A DNA stretch of 64,000 nt from contig JAZKJV010005768.1 of the NCBI GenBank assembly GCA_037367405.1, forward strand, positions 482,433-546,432. Reading direction: 5' to 3'. This document shows, in pieces, positions 47,822-57,215 of this stretch. This stretch comes from Ottelia alismoides. Taxonomy: Eukaryota; Streptophyta; Magnoliopsida; Alismatales; Hydrocharitaceae. The position numbers and the translations under genes were made by a program. Below the pieces are notes generated by a model. That model was not told where the DNA came from and ran no database searches. It was given only the letters and a program-made list of their open reading frames with translations. Numbering within the stretch: the first letter of the stretch is position 1; each line of letters opens with the position of its first letter.

Positions 47822-48241
47822 TGATGAATACCCATTCATCACTCTTTATTCTTATATTTTAGCTACAAAAACCTTTGCAAATGCATGTAGATACTTGTAA
47901 GTACAAATAATTACCAAATAGCATGCATTGTGTAAAAACTAATAATTAGCATGTTTTTTGTGCAAAAATAAAAGAATAAAGAGATAAAAGAAAAAGAGGG
48001 AGATATTTAGAATAAATATTGAGCGACCTAATCCCAAGGGAGGGCTCAGCATGGGCCTGACCGCATAAATGCCCAAGTAGAGAGAGATAAGGAAGCTCAT
48101 GTATGTAAATATACCTGTAAATATAATAATAATATTTTCCTCCGAAAATAAAAATAAAATTGGGTCATATTTATTCGTATATATTTGTACATACAAAATC
48201 AAAATAAAAATTAGACAATTAAAAAGAAAACAAAAAAATAA
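47822..48241 (+). repeat. Gypsy-C 3' LTR, first 420 bp only
   Basis: It matches 30007-30424 with only about half a dozen differences, then the match stops inside an A-rich run at 48241. The other 3.3 kb of the LTR are missing from this position. Confidence 0.9.
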
Positions 48242-48439
48242 ATATTTTTTTGTTCACGGGCATCGTCGCCGCAGCCCTCCCCTCGCGCGGCCGCCCTCGC
48301 CCCCAGCCACGCCTCCTCGCGCCGCGCGCGTGCCTCCGCCGTGCGCGGCTCTGCCGCCCAGCCCTCGCCGACCTCTCCTCTGGCGCAGACGCCGCCTCCG
48401 CCACCCCTCCACCCGCGCCCCGTTCACCGTCGCGTCATC
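48242..48439 (+). other. GC-rich segment related to the Gypsy-D LTR, inverted
   Basis: About 200 bp, very GC-rich. Positions about 48345-48405 are nearly identical to the reverse complement of 49795-49858 in the Gypsy-D left LTR (and of about 62708-62770 in the right). On either side of this match the two differ. It could be the GC-rich block of another LTR of this family in plus orientation into which Gypsy-D jumped. The plus-strand frame 48250-48453 (Ala/Arg/Pro-rich) crosses into the LTR and is not a convincing gene. Confidence 0.6.
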
Positions 48440-51418
48440 TGATGATTCGCTAAATACGATATTTAATTTGGTCACGTTGTAATACGTGTACTTAGCGATT
48501 CGGTCAGAACCGAGAGAAGATCTCCGTGAAGAGTGTCTCGGCTTTAATTTATATCCCGGGCAAGTCCGGGGTCGAACTCAGGGAGGCAAAGGAACAACTT
48601 TGGGTTAATTTGAAAACTTAGATCTTGATTCCCAATGCGGTATTTTTTTTATAATTTTTTTAATGCAAAAAGAAATGCCAATGCAAGATGCGGTTGAATC
48701 AAGTTAATAAGAAAGTATACAACTTAGCCAAATTAATTTTAATGTCAAATTAATCCAATTTAGCCAAATTATATTTTTCCAGTGAACTTAATCCAATGAT
48801 GAATGCAAAACATATTTTTTCAGAATTTTAGGGGTTAAAATGCAATAACTAAAAATGCACACTTTTTATGGGTTTTTCGCAATTTATCACACAAACAGTA
48901 AGTAAAAATCATGAAAACTCTATTGGAATGAAAACATGATGAAAGGAAGCTACAGTAATTTTTTTAGAATTTTTTGACAAAATATGAATTTTTTATGGAT
49001 TTTTTAGTGAAATCAGAGTGACAGCGAGTAAATAATTTCTAATAAATCCACCTTATCAATTTAATCAGAGTGCGAATTATCTCAGAAAGATGTTTAAATA
49101 AGCAATCCAAGAGATTTGAAATTTCGCAAAAAGGATATACATGGATTTAATTAAAAATCAAATACTAAATTCACTCTACAAATTATTTAAGGCACAAGAC
49201 ATCTCCATTTTCGATGAAATTTGGACAATAAATTTATCACATTTCAAGGCAACATCCCTAATTTTTGTGGATTTTTTGGAGCAACCGTGTGTGAGATATA
49301 ATTTTAAGAGTACAGAATGGGTAAACTATGCAAAATTTCAGTAGAACAATTTTAGTTAATTACCCATATCTTACAAAAATACAAATAAACAATCACATGA
49401 CAGAGGATGAGTTGCTCAACATAATGATCATTTTTATTGAGTAAAAAGATGCCAAAACAAGGTCCAAATTCAAGTACAAACACAGGGATATCTTTGCAAA
49501 TAGAGAAACTGAAATTACAAAGCAAGTTATGTACAAGGACCTTTTTGTAATAACAGAAATATAGAAATAAAATCACGCAATTTTTACGTAAAAATAAGGG
49601 AAAAAATGCACCTTCTCCTTCCTTCGGTAGGGCTCAGGAAGAACCCAACGAGGGGGGTCAACGGCGGCGGGCACGGGGTCGTCGGCGGGCCACCGCGCGG
49701 CCGCACGGTGGAGGGCGGCGCGGCGGGTCGCTGGGAGGTGGAGAGGGCAACGCGGCGGGTCGGCTGGGAGCGGGGCACAGCTGCTGCTTGTGGCGGCGGA
49801 GGCGGCGTCTGCGCCAGAGGAGAGGTCGGCGAGGGCTGGGCGGCAGAGCCGCGCACGGCGGGGTTGGTGGCGACGCCGGCTGCGAGGCCGCCGGCTGGCG
49901 GCGGGAGGGGGGCGGCGGTGAGCCGCTTGGAGGAGAGGGGGCGGCGGCGGTGGGTGTTCCGCTGCTGCTCCCGTGTTTTTTTTATTTTTTTTAAATTTTT
50001 TTTTTGCTGCTGCAATAAATAACAAAAGAAAAACTTTTTTTTGTTCTAATTTCTTTATATTTTTTTATGTTTTGTTAATTAGGGGATGCACATGATGGAA
50101 AAAAAATTGATGTGATGATGTAGAAGATGATGTGGAACAAATGTGGGTATATGGATGACAATATGATGGACTAAAAAAATTGCAAAGATAAAAGTAACGA
50201 CAACAAGATGAAAATAAAATTACCTAAGATGGATGGTCGCCTATGATGTGCTCACGTGAGCATGGTCTTCGCTCAAATCGCCGGCGAGCGATGAGCTCGA
50301 GCAACGTGCGTATGCGGCTGCGATGTTGGCCAAAATGCCAACGGATCTCACCGGAGAGAGGGCCGTCGTCGCTCGACCGCGGTTGCGTCGCTGTCACCGA
50401 TTCAACTCAGGGAACTAGGTTCTCCTCACATAAAGATGGATCAAAGGCAAAAATGAGGAGAATGACATGTATATAAAGATGATGGAATGAGAGGTTATTA
50501 AAGTGGTGGAGTTGAATGGGAAGTTGTATTATTAATGGAGTTGAATGGGAAGTTGGGAAAAATGATGGAATAATGGAGTTGAATTGATGGTTATTGTAGA
50601 GAATGGAATTTAAATAATAAATAAATAGATAAATAGAGTTGGCTACTTTAAATACAATAAAATAAAGAGAGAAGACAAATAGTGGAGAATTTACAAAAGA
50701 AGACAAAACACCATGTACAATTTTTGTTTACTTTTCTAATTTGTATTTTTTTGTCTTTTTAGTAAGAGATATTTACAACAGAAAAATACTATAAAATAAT
50801 ATAATTAAAATACAACACAATCATGATTTTTTTTGTATTTTTAGTAATTATGAAAGATACAATAAAAATTAAAGAAAGAATGAATATATACAAGGTATAC
50901 AATGTACATCTAGGTCCCAAAACCCAACTTTTGCAAATGAGCTCCGATTTTAATGAAACCACTTCCGTTGGATAGATAATTTTCTAACTTGAACTATAAA
51001 AGTGAGTTTGGTGAACTTGGAGTTCATACGGAGCGGGAATTTAGCTTGGAAGTTGGTCTTTACGACTTTTTCCCATTGGGATCTAGGAGTATTTATTTGA
51101 GGTAAAATTTGTTTTGTATTTTTGTATTTTTATATACATTGATATGAATATGTTGGAGAAAGAATTAGCCAAAAAGGAGTTGATATGAAATTATTAAAAA
51201 TACATAAAGTTTTGGGCTATTTACATGTATAAAACTCCTTTGATTTTGCGGCTTTTTATGTGTAATTTATTTTGTACAATCTAATATACAGTAATTAGTG
51301 AGTTTTATTTACAAGAGTCATTTTGTTAATTTATTGATTTTATGGACATTTTTATGAGCTTTTACTCGGGGATTTTGCTAAGATCAAGATATTGAGATGA
51401 TGAATCGTAGATTCATCA
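48440..51418 (-). repeat. Gypsy-D 3' LTR (left)
   Basis: On the minus strand it runs from TGATGAATCTACG to AATCATCA, 2979 bp. It contains a TATA-like box at 50469-50478, a GC-rich block at 49600-49975, an AT-rich part, and near the end the hairpin-forming phrase GTTCGACCCCGG...CCGGG (48550-48585). The long frames on both strands at 49573-50025 lie in the GC-rich block and are repeated in the other LTR. Confidence 0.93.
50468..50478 (-). promoter_or_regulatory. TATA-like box in Gypsy-D left LTR
   Basis: Minus-strand CTTTATATAC, upstream of the GC-rich block in sense direction. The right LTR has the same site about 12.9 kb away, near 63376-63386, which would drive the element. Role inferred. 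Confidence 0.4.
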
Positions 51419-51430
51419 CCCCCTATACTT
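51419..51430 (-). other. Gypsy-D polypurine tract
   Basis: Minus-strand AAGTATAGGGGG directly before TGATGAATC of the LTR, preceded by GGACTAGCAAAGTTT, as in Gypsy-C. Confidence 0.9.
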
Positions 51431-53450
51431 AAACTTTGCTAGTCCTCGAGCGAATAAAGAATGAATACGTTGGGTTAACCCATGACTGTGCATGTGAAAA
51501 CAAAACTTGATCTATTCAAGAACTCTCGGTTTTAGAAATCCTAAAATTCTAAGCTGAACCAAGCTCTAGTCAAAAGGTATCCAATTTCCCTAATCATCAG
51601 ACTCTCTTTGTATACATATATAGTAGGGATATGACTTTAAGTGTTGACTACAGTTACAAGAGTAGAGTCACAACGTCACCCAAGGTTTTAGTCCAAGAGA
51701 CTCTCCTAAGGACCCGATCCTCAACACTAGGGAATAAACCATTTCTTGCATCCAATCCACCGTCTTTTTAGTTGTCAGACTTAAAAGTGTAGATGGAAGG
51801 CCAGTTGATGGAGGGCATAGGATTGTGTCATTTCTTCTCTCCCTCTCATTGGAACAAGGATCCTCTCAAGTGCCTTATTACTCAACGCATTTTTTGGTGT
51901 TGATCAGTGCGTCCGTCAAGAGAAGTTGGAGCCGTCTGCACTTGTTTTCCTGGGAGTACACCGGGGTGTGTCTTTTTTGAGTATCTATTATACCTTCTAC
52001 ACCCAGACTTGTAGCATTTACGATGCAGGGCCCTTTTTTGGTGCAAGCCCGACTCCTGGTCCTAATAGCGGTGGTCCAAGTGGACACTTTTGAAATGGTT
52101 GGTAGCGCTCGCCTTTGGTGGAAGCTCTTTGATATTTGACTTTGTATGGAATGAGAGCTTTTCTTTGACATTTCATTGCTTTGTAGTATTTTTGGCTAGC
52201 TCCACTGCTTTTACCAAGAGTTGGCGCACACTGATCAACATTTTTTATTTTATCACACCTTGGCACATAGGTAAATGTCAAGAGATAGTACAAGAACCAT
52301 GTTCTCATACTGGCTAAAGATGCTGACACTCAGGTTTCATGAAGCCTTCATTGATTTTATCCCATCCTCGAGCATCATTAAATCAAGTCCAAACTCAAAT
52401 CCCTCATCCCAGATCCTCAAGTGAAATTTCAACTCATCTCATCATAACTGCAGTCGTGTATGTGAGGTGCTGATCATATTCTTAAGGTAGAGACTAAGCA
52501 TGCAATATAGCACACAAATCTTTCAAAGTAGGGAAATGTGCATAATTAAGTCCAAGACCCTAATGACTAAGGCTGATTAACTCAAAATCTCAAGAGCTCA
52601 TAAACCAAGTGTTCTTGAACATCACTAGTCTTGTGTGAAAGTGAATGTGTCAGGGGTTAAACCAACTTATTAGTTAGTTTTTTTAGTGTTTTTTATGATT
52701 TTTTTAAGTTTTACAAAAAGTGTTTTTTTTTTCAAAAAGTTTTTTTTTGACAAACAAAGGCAAAGAAGTTTTTTTTTTAGAAAAGTTTTTTTAAGAGTTT
52801 TTTTTGAAAGATAGGTAGATAAGAAAGGACTCTTTTTTTTAAAGAGGATTTTTTTTTAAAAGTTTTTTTTTGAAAAGGTTTTTTTTATCTTTTTTTTTGA
52901 AAATATTTTTTTAGAGCAAATAAGAAAAGAGAACAAAAAAAACATTTTTTTGCAAAGTTTTTTTTAAGAGATTTTTTTTTGAAAAAGTTTTTTTTTACCC
53001 ACCCCATAATTATTGTATAATATATACAAAAATACGTGAAAGTACGAGCTATGGGTAAAGTATATATATAATGTATACACGCCCCCCTATACTTAGCATG
53101 TGCTATGTCCTCATGGCACAAGAAGCGAGAAAAAGATATAGCTCGTGCTAAGCGTAGGATGGCTAAAATAATAAATAGTATAGAAGTCGATCCGCCCCCC
53201 CTATACTTAGGCTCTGGACAGCCTAAGTGTAGAAGAAGGGCAAAAAATAGGGTGGACGAGGTCAAAAAGAGAAATGGATGAGTATGTACACACGGCGGGC
53301 ATCGGCTCCCCCTATACTTAGGCTCTTGGTAAGCCTAAGTATAGGACAAGAGTAAGTGTAAGAACCGATGTGATCTGGAGAATACACAAAGAACGGCGAA
53401 TGTACAAGAGGAATGAATCTTCTAAGATGTTGAATCTTGATTCTGCATCT
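51431..53450 (-). other. Gypsy-D 3' UTR
   Basis: Two kb without a supported gene. It has three internal polypurine-like sites (53091-53105, 53194-53210, 53307-53321; CCCCCTATACTTAG on the plus strand). The last two start perfect or near-perfect hairpins whose other arms lie at about 53220-53234 and 53331-53345. Positions about 52670-53000 are a low-complexity tract of T runs of 7-10 separated by short GAAAAG or CAAAAAG pieces. A plus-strand frame at 52090-52317 (antisense to the element) has hydrophobic stretches but no recognised domain. Confidence 0.75.
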
Positions 53451-54428
53451 TCATGATGAGTAATATGATGTATCTGCTCTGTGCTCACTCTGCATGAAGT
53501 TGAAGACCTCGACTTGGACTAACTTCTCTTTTGAATCAACAAAATGCTTCAACAGTTGTCCATTTACCACATGAGATTGTGCACCATCTGTGAGATCAGC
53601 TATCTCTACACTTCCATTCTCGTGCACTTTCTTAACAACAAAGGGACCCGTCCATTTAGATTTGAGCTTCCCATGGAACATCTTCAACCTGGCATTGAAC
53701 AACCATACCTTTTGTCCAGGGACAAAGTCTTTGCACCTAATGTGTTGATCATGCCATCTCTTTACTTTGTCCTTATAAATCAAACTGTTGTCAAATGCCC
53801 TGTTTCGGATTTCCACGAGCTCGTTCAAGTTCAAGTCTCGACAAAGCTTCCCTAGGTGACAACTCCAGTTAATCTTCTTAATTGCCCATTCGGATTTATG
53901 AATCAATTCTGCGGGCAAATGGCATGGCTTGCCATAGATCATTCTAAATGGTGAAGTACCCAATGGTGTCTTGTAGGCTGTCCTATAGGCCCAAAGAACT
54001 TGGTCCAAAAGCTGAGACCAGTTCTTCCTATCGGGACGAACCAATTTCTGCAAAATACTCTTCACCTCTCTGTTCGAAACCTCTGCCATGCCGTTGGACT
54101 GTGGGTGGTAAGGACTAGTAACTCTATGCTCAAATCCATAGTCCTTAGCTAAAGATCTCATATCTCGGTTCACAAAATGGCTACCCCCATCAGATATCAA
54201 AACTTTTGGCACCCCGAACCTAGCAATAATATGATCTCTCACAAACTTACAGACAGTCTTGCTCTCTGCGGTTCGGGTTGGAATAGCCTCCACCCACCTG
54301 GATAAATAGTCAACCGCCAACAATATGTACTCATGTCCTTGGCTGTTGGGAAAGGGACCCATAAAATCTATGCCCCATGCATCAAAAACATCACAAATAA
54401 TCATCGGTTGCATGGGCATCTCATCTCT
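53451..54428 (-). pseudogene. Gypsy-D integrase
   Basis: The core and C-terminal part form an unbroken frame from 54428 to the stop at 53451. Motifs: [14 protein letters not shown] with the first Asp, [12 protein letters not shown] with the second, [12 protein letters not shown] with the Glu, then [20 protein letters not shown] and [20 protein letters not shown]. The zinc-binding region (HSVLTYCH...HHSGKR...CPICQRMG) is upstream of an amber codon at 54429-54431, at a place where Gypsy-C has Gln. The frame is the same as for reverse transcriptase, so only this TAG separates them. Confidence 0.93.
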
Positions 54429-56726
54429 CTATCCAACTATCCCTCCCATCCTTTGACAGATAGGGCACGACCGTACAAAATCAATAGCATCTCTAAACAA
54501 GGTCGGCCAATACAATCCACATTGAAGTACTTTGTGAGCGGTTCTCTTTCCCGAATGGTGTCCTCCAGCCTCAAGTGAATGACAATATGTGAGGACACTA
54601 TGGTATTCCTCCTGAGGAATACACCTTCTCCAAACACAATCCGGTCCTTCGAAGAAAAGGAAAGGATCGTCCCAGTGGTATCTCCTCGAATCCGACTTCA
54701 GTCGATCAATGCTGCTCCTAGTCCAACCATGGGGAACCTGCTTGGAGACAAGATAGTTCACCATGTTGGCATACCACGGGAGTGAGTCAATAACACAAAT
54801 TGACTCATCTGGGAAGGTCTCTCTAATCCGCTCATAATCAGGAGAATCCTTAAGTTCAATCCGAGAAAGGTGATCAACCACAACATTCTTCACTCCAGGT
54901 TTATCTTTTATCTCCAAATCAAATTCCTGGATGAGTAAAATCCACCTAAGAAGACGCGCCTTCGCGTCCTTCTTTTCCATTAAATATCGAATGGCTGTGT
55001 GATCTGTATAAATTGTCACCTTAGAGCCCAAAATATATGATCTGAACTTCTCGAGGGCCCATACTACCGCGAGCATTTCTTTTTCAGTCACTGTATAATT
55101 CTTCTGTGTAGGATCTAAAACTTTGCTTGCATAATGAATAGCAAACGGAATCCCCTCTCGTCGTTGTCCTAACACAGCTCCTATAGCAAAATATGAAGCA
55201 TCAGTCATGATCTCAAAGGGGAGAGACCAGTCAGGAGCTTGTAGGATTGGCGAGGCACAAATCTTCCTCTTCAAGAGATCAAAGGCCTCTAGACACCTGT
55301 GATCTACAATGAACTCCGTGTCTTTCCCTAAGAGCTCAGTCAGTGGACGGGCGATTTTTGAAAAATCCTGAATGAATCTTCTATAGAATCCAACATGCCC
55401 TAAGAATGATCGCACTGACTTCACGTTGGTTGGTGGATCGAGTTTCTTGATCACCTCCACCTTGGCAGGGTCAACCTCCATTCCCCTTTTGGAGATGACA
55501 TGCCCCAACACGATACCCTCCGTCACCATAAAGTGGCTCTTCTCCCAGGAGAGTACCAGATTCACCTCTCTACACCTCGTGAGGACTCGGTCCAAGTGCG
55601 CTAAACATGTATCAAAAGAATCACCATGGACCGAGAAGTCATCCATGAACACTTCCAGGAAATCTCCCACCATTTCGGCAAATATGGCTATCATGCACCG
55701 CTGAAATGTGCCCGGGGCATTGCAAAGCCCGAATGGCATGCGCCTGAAAGCATAAGTACCGAATGGACATGTGAATGTGGTCTTTTCCTGGTCCTCAGGG
55801 GCTATGGCCACCTGGTTGTAGCCGGAGTACCCATCAAGAAAACAGAAGAACTCTTTCCCTGCAAGTCTCTCCAAGATCTGATCAATAAAAGGCAAGGGAA
55901 AGTGATCTTTCTTGGTCGCGGCATTCAAGCGCCTGTAGTCAACACAGACACGCCACGACGTAGGTACTCGTGTCGCGATCTCTACCCCCTCCTCGTTGGT
56001 GACCATCTGAATTCCCGACTTCTTCGGGACAACATGGAGTGGGGCCACCCACTTGGAGTCAGAAATAGGGTATATAAACCCTGCTTTGCACCATTTCTCA
56101 ATTTCTTTCTTCACCACTTCCCGTAGATTGGAATTAAGTCTCCTTTGGAACTCACGGGAAGGTCTCACATTATCCTCAGTAAAAATGTGGTGCGAGCAGA
56201 GAGCGGGGTTGATGCCCACGAGATCCGACACTGTCCAGCCTATTGCTTTGTGGTTCCTCTCTAAGACTTCTAACAACCTAGACTCCTGTTCTAAAGTCAA
56301 GTCTGAGCTAATGATGACAGGATATCTCTCTTTGGGTCCCGCAAGAAAGGCGTACTTGAGTGTAGGAGGTAGTGATTTCAGTTCTGGCAATGTGGTATCA
56401 TCAAGCAGATCTGGCTGAACTGAATCTGAATCTGGTTCCGTGCTGCGTGAAGGTGGGCTAAGCTGAGTAGTACTCGCCACCAAATCAGAAGTATCGGGAG
56501 TCGGATCGTCAAAAGTATCCAAAAAATCGGCAAAAGCCATGTCCGACTCGTCATCTATGTCCCATGATTGTTCCGAAGAGGATGGAACTGACAGATCCGA
56601 ATGGATCTCTAAGTCATCATGAGAATAGGTTGATGCATCTCTAACAAGATCAGACAACGCCTGGCAAACTGCATCATGCACTATATCCTCTCCAGATGAA
56701 AGGGTCTCGCTCTGTCCTGAAGGAAT
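54429..56726 (-). pseudogene. Gypsy-D reverse transcriptase and RNase H
   Basis: An unbroken run of about 765 codons. An acidic linker leads to [82 protein letters not shown] with the first catalytic Asp region, [14 protein letters not shown] and [10 protein letters not shown] (MDD at 55638-55646). RNase H follows: [66 protein letters not shown]. It ends with the integrase zinc finger to CQRMGGIVG. The usual ADHLSR is VDHLSR here. The domains look intact, but ambers on both sides prevent a full pol. Confidence 0.93.
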
Positions 56727-57215
56727 CTACCCCCAAATCCCAACTGTGCTAATCAAACTGCAGTCTGCCTCTGAAGATGAGTACTCTGTGCTACTCTCTG
56801 AATCGGGTCGCTGACACTTGGTTTGCTTCATCTCAAGATTCACCTCTCCTCCTGGAGAACGGAACTTCATCATTCCCGTACCATAATCGAAAGCTGCGCC
56901 TGCGGTCCTAAGGAAGGGCCGCCCAAGAATGATCTGAGATTCTCTCCAATGATTAGAGGTCTCCATGTCCAAGACTGTGAAGTCAACCTGATAGTTCTGC
57001 CCCTCAATTGAGATAACAACGTTCTTCACTTCTCCCTTAGGTCTCTTCACTGAACGATCTGCAAATTGGAGTAAAGCTCTAGATTTGCAAAGTGGTCCCA
57101 ACTCCAATTTTTGATATAATGCTAAGGGAAGTAAGTTAATCGAAGATCCGTTATCTAGGAGTGTGCGTGCAAACGCAATGTCGTCAATACGACTCTCCAC
57201 ATAATGAGCACCCAT
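56727..57215 (-). pseudogene. Gypsy-D aspartic protease with DNG active site
   Basis: GAHYVESRIDDIAFARTLLD, then NGSSINLLPLALYQKLELG, FADRSVKRPKGEVKN, VDFTVLDMETSN and IILGRPFLRTA show the Athila-type protease. The active-site triad, D-S-G in Gypsy-C, is D-N-G (codons at 57147-57155; AGC changed to AAC), which should impair catalysis. The frame ends with TAG at 56727-56729 but is the same frame as the reverse transcriptase downstream. The frame upstream of the protease is reached only after a shift. Confidence 0.88.

Larger units (their letters stand above)
30007..48241 (+). mobile_element. Gypsy-C, Athila-like Ty3/gypsy retrotransposon, broken
   Basis: The order is 5' LTR, Asp-type primer site, leader, gag, protease, reverse transcriptase, RNase H, integrase, long 3' UTR, polypurine tract, partial 3' LTR. 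Pol order with integrase last defines Ty3/gypsy; the Asp-tRNA primer, the very long LTRs, gag without a zinc knuckle and the extended 3' UTR fit the Athila/Tat group. The element is split at the gag-pol junction by solo-2 (38087-41930). The first 420 bp of its two LTRs are close to identical by eye, so insertion is recent, but coding is broken by several frameshifts and stops. Confidence 0.92.

Noticed and set aside
48250..48453. Plus-strand frame of 67 codons
   Set aside because: It crosses the boundary of the Gypsy-D LTR at 48440, so it arose from the insertion.
49573..50025. Overlapping long frames on both strands as possible genes
   Set aside because: They lie in the GC-rich block of an LTR, recur in the other LTR with frame changes, and show only low-complexity Ala/Pro/Arg/Gly sequence.
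52090..52317. Antisense gene in Gypsy-D 3' UTR, as some Tat elements carry an antisense frame
   Set aside because: 75 codons with no motif, and I could not find a clear counterpart in the Gypsy-C 3' UTR.
52670..53000. T-run tract as a functional terminator
   Set aside because: Plant RNA polymerase II does not terminate at T runs, and no RNA polymerase III gene is visible upstream.
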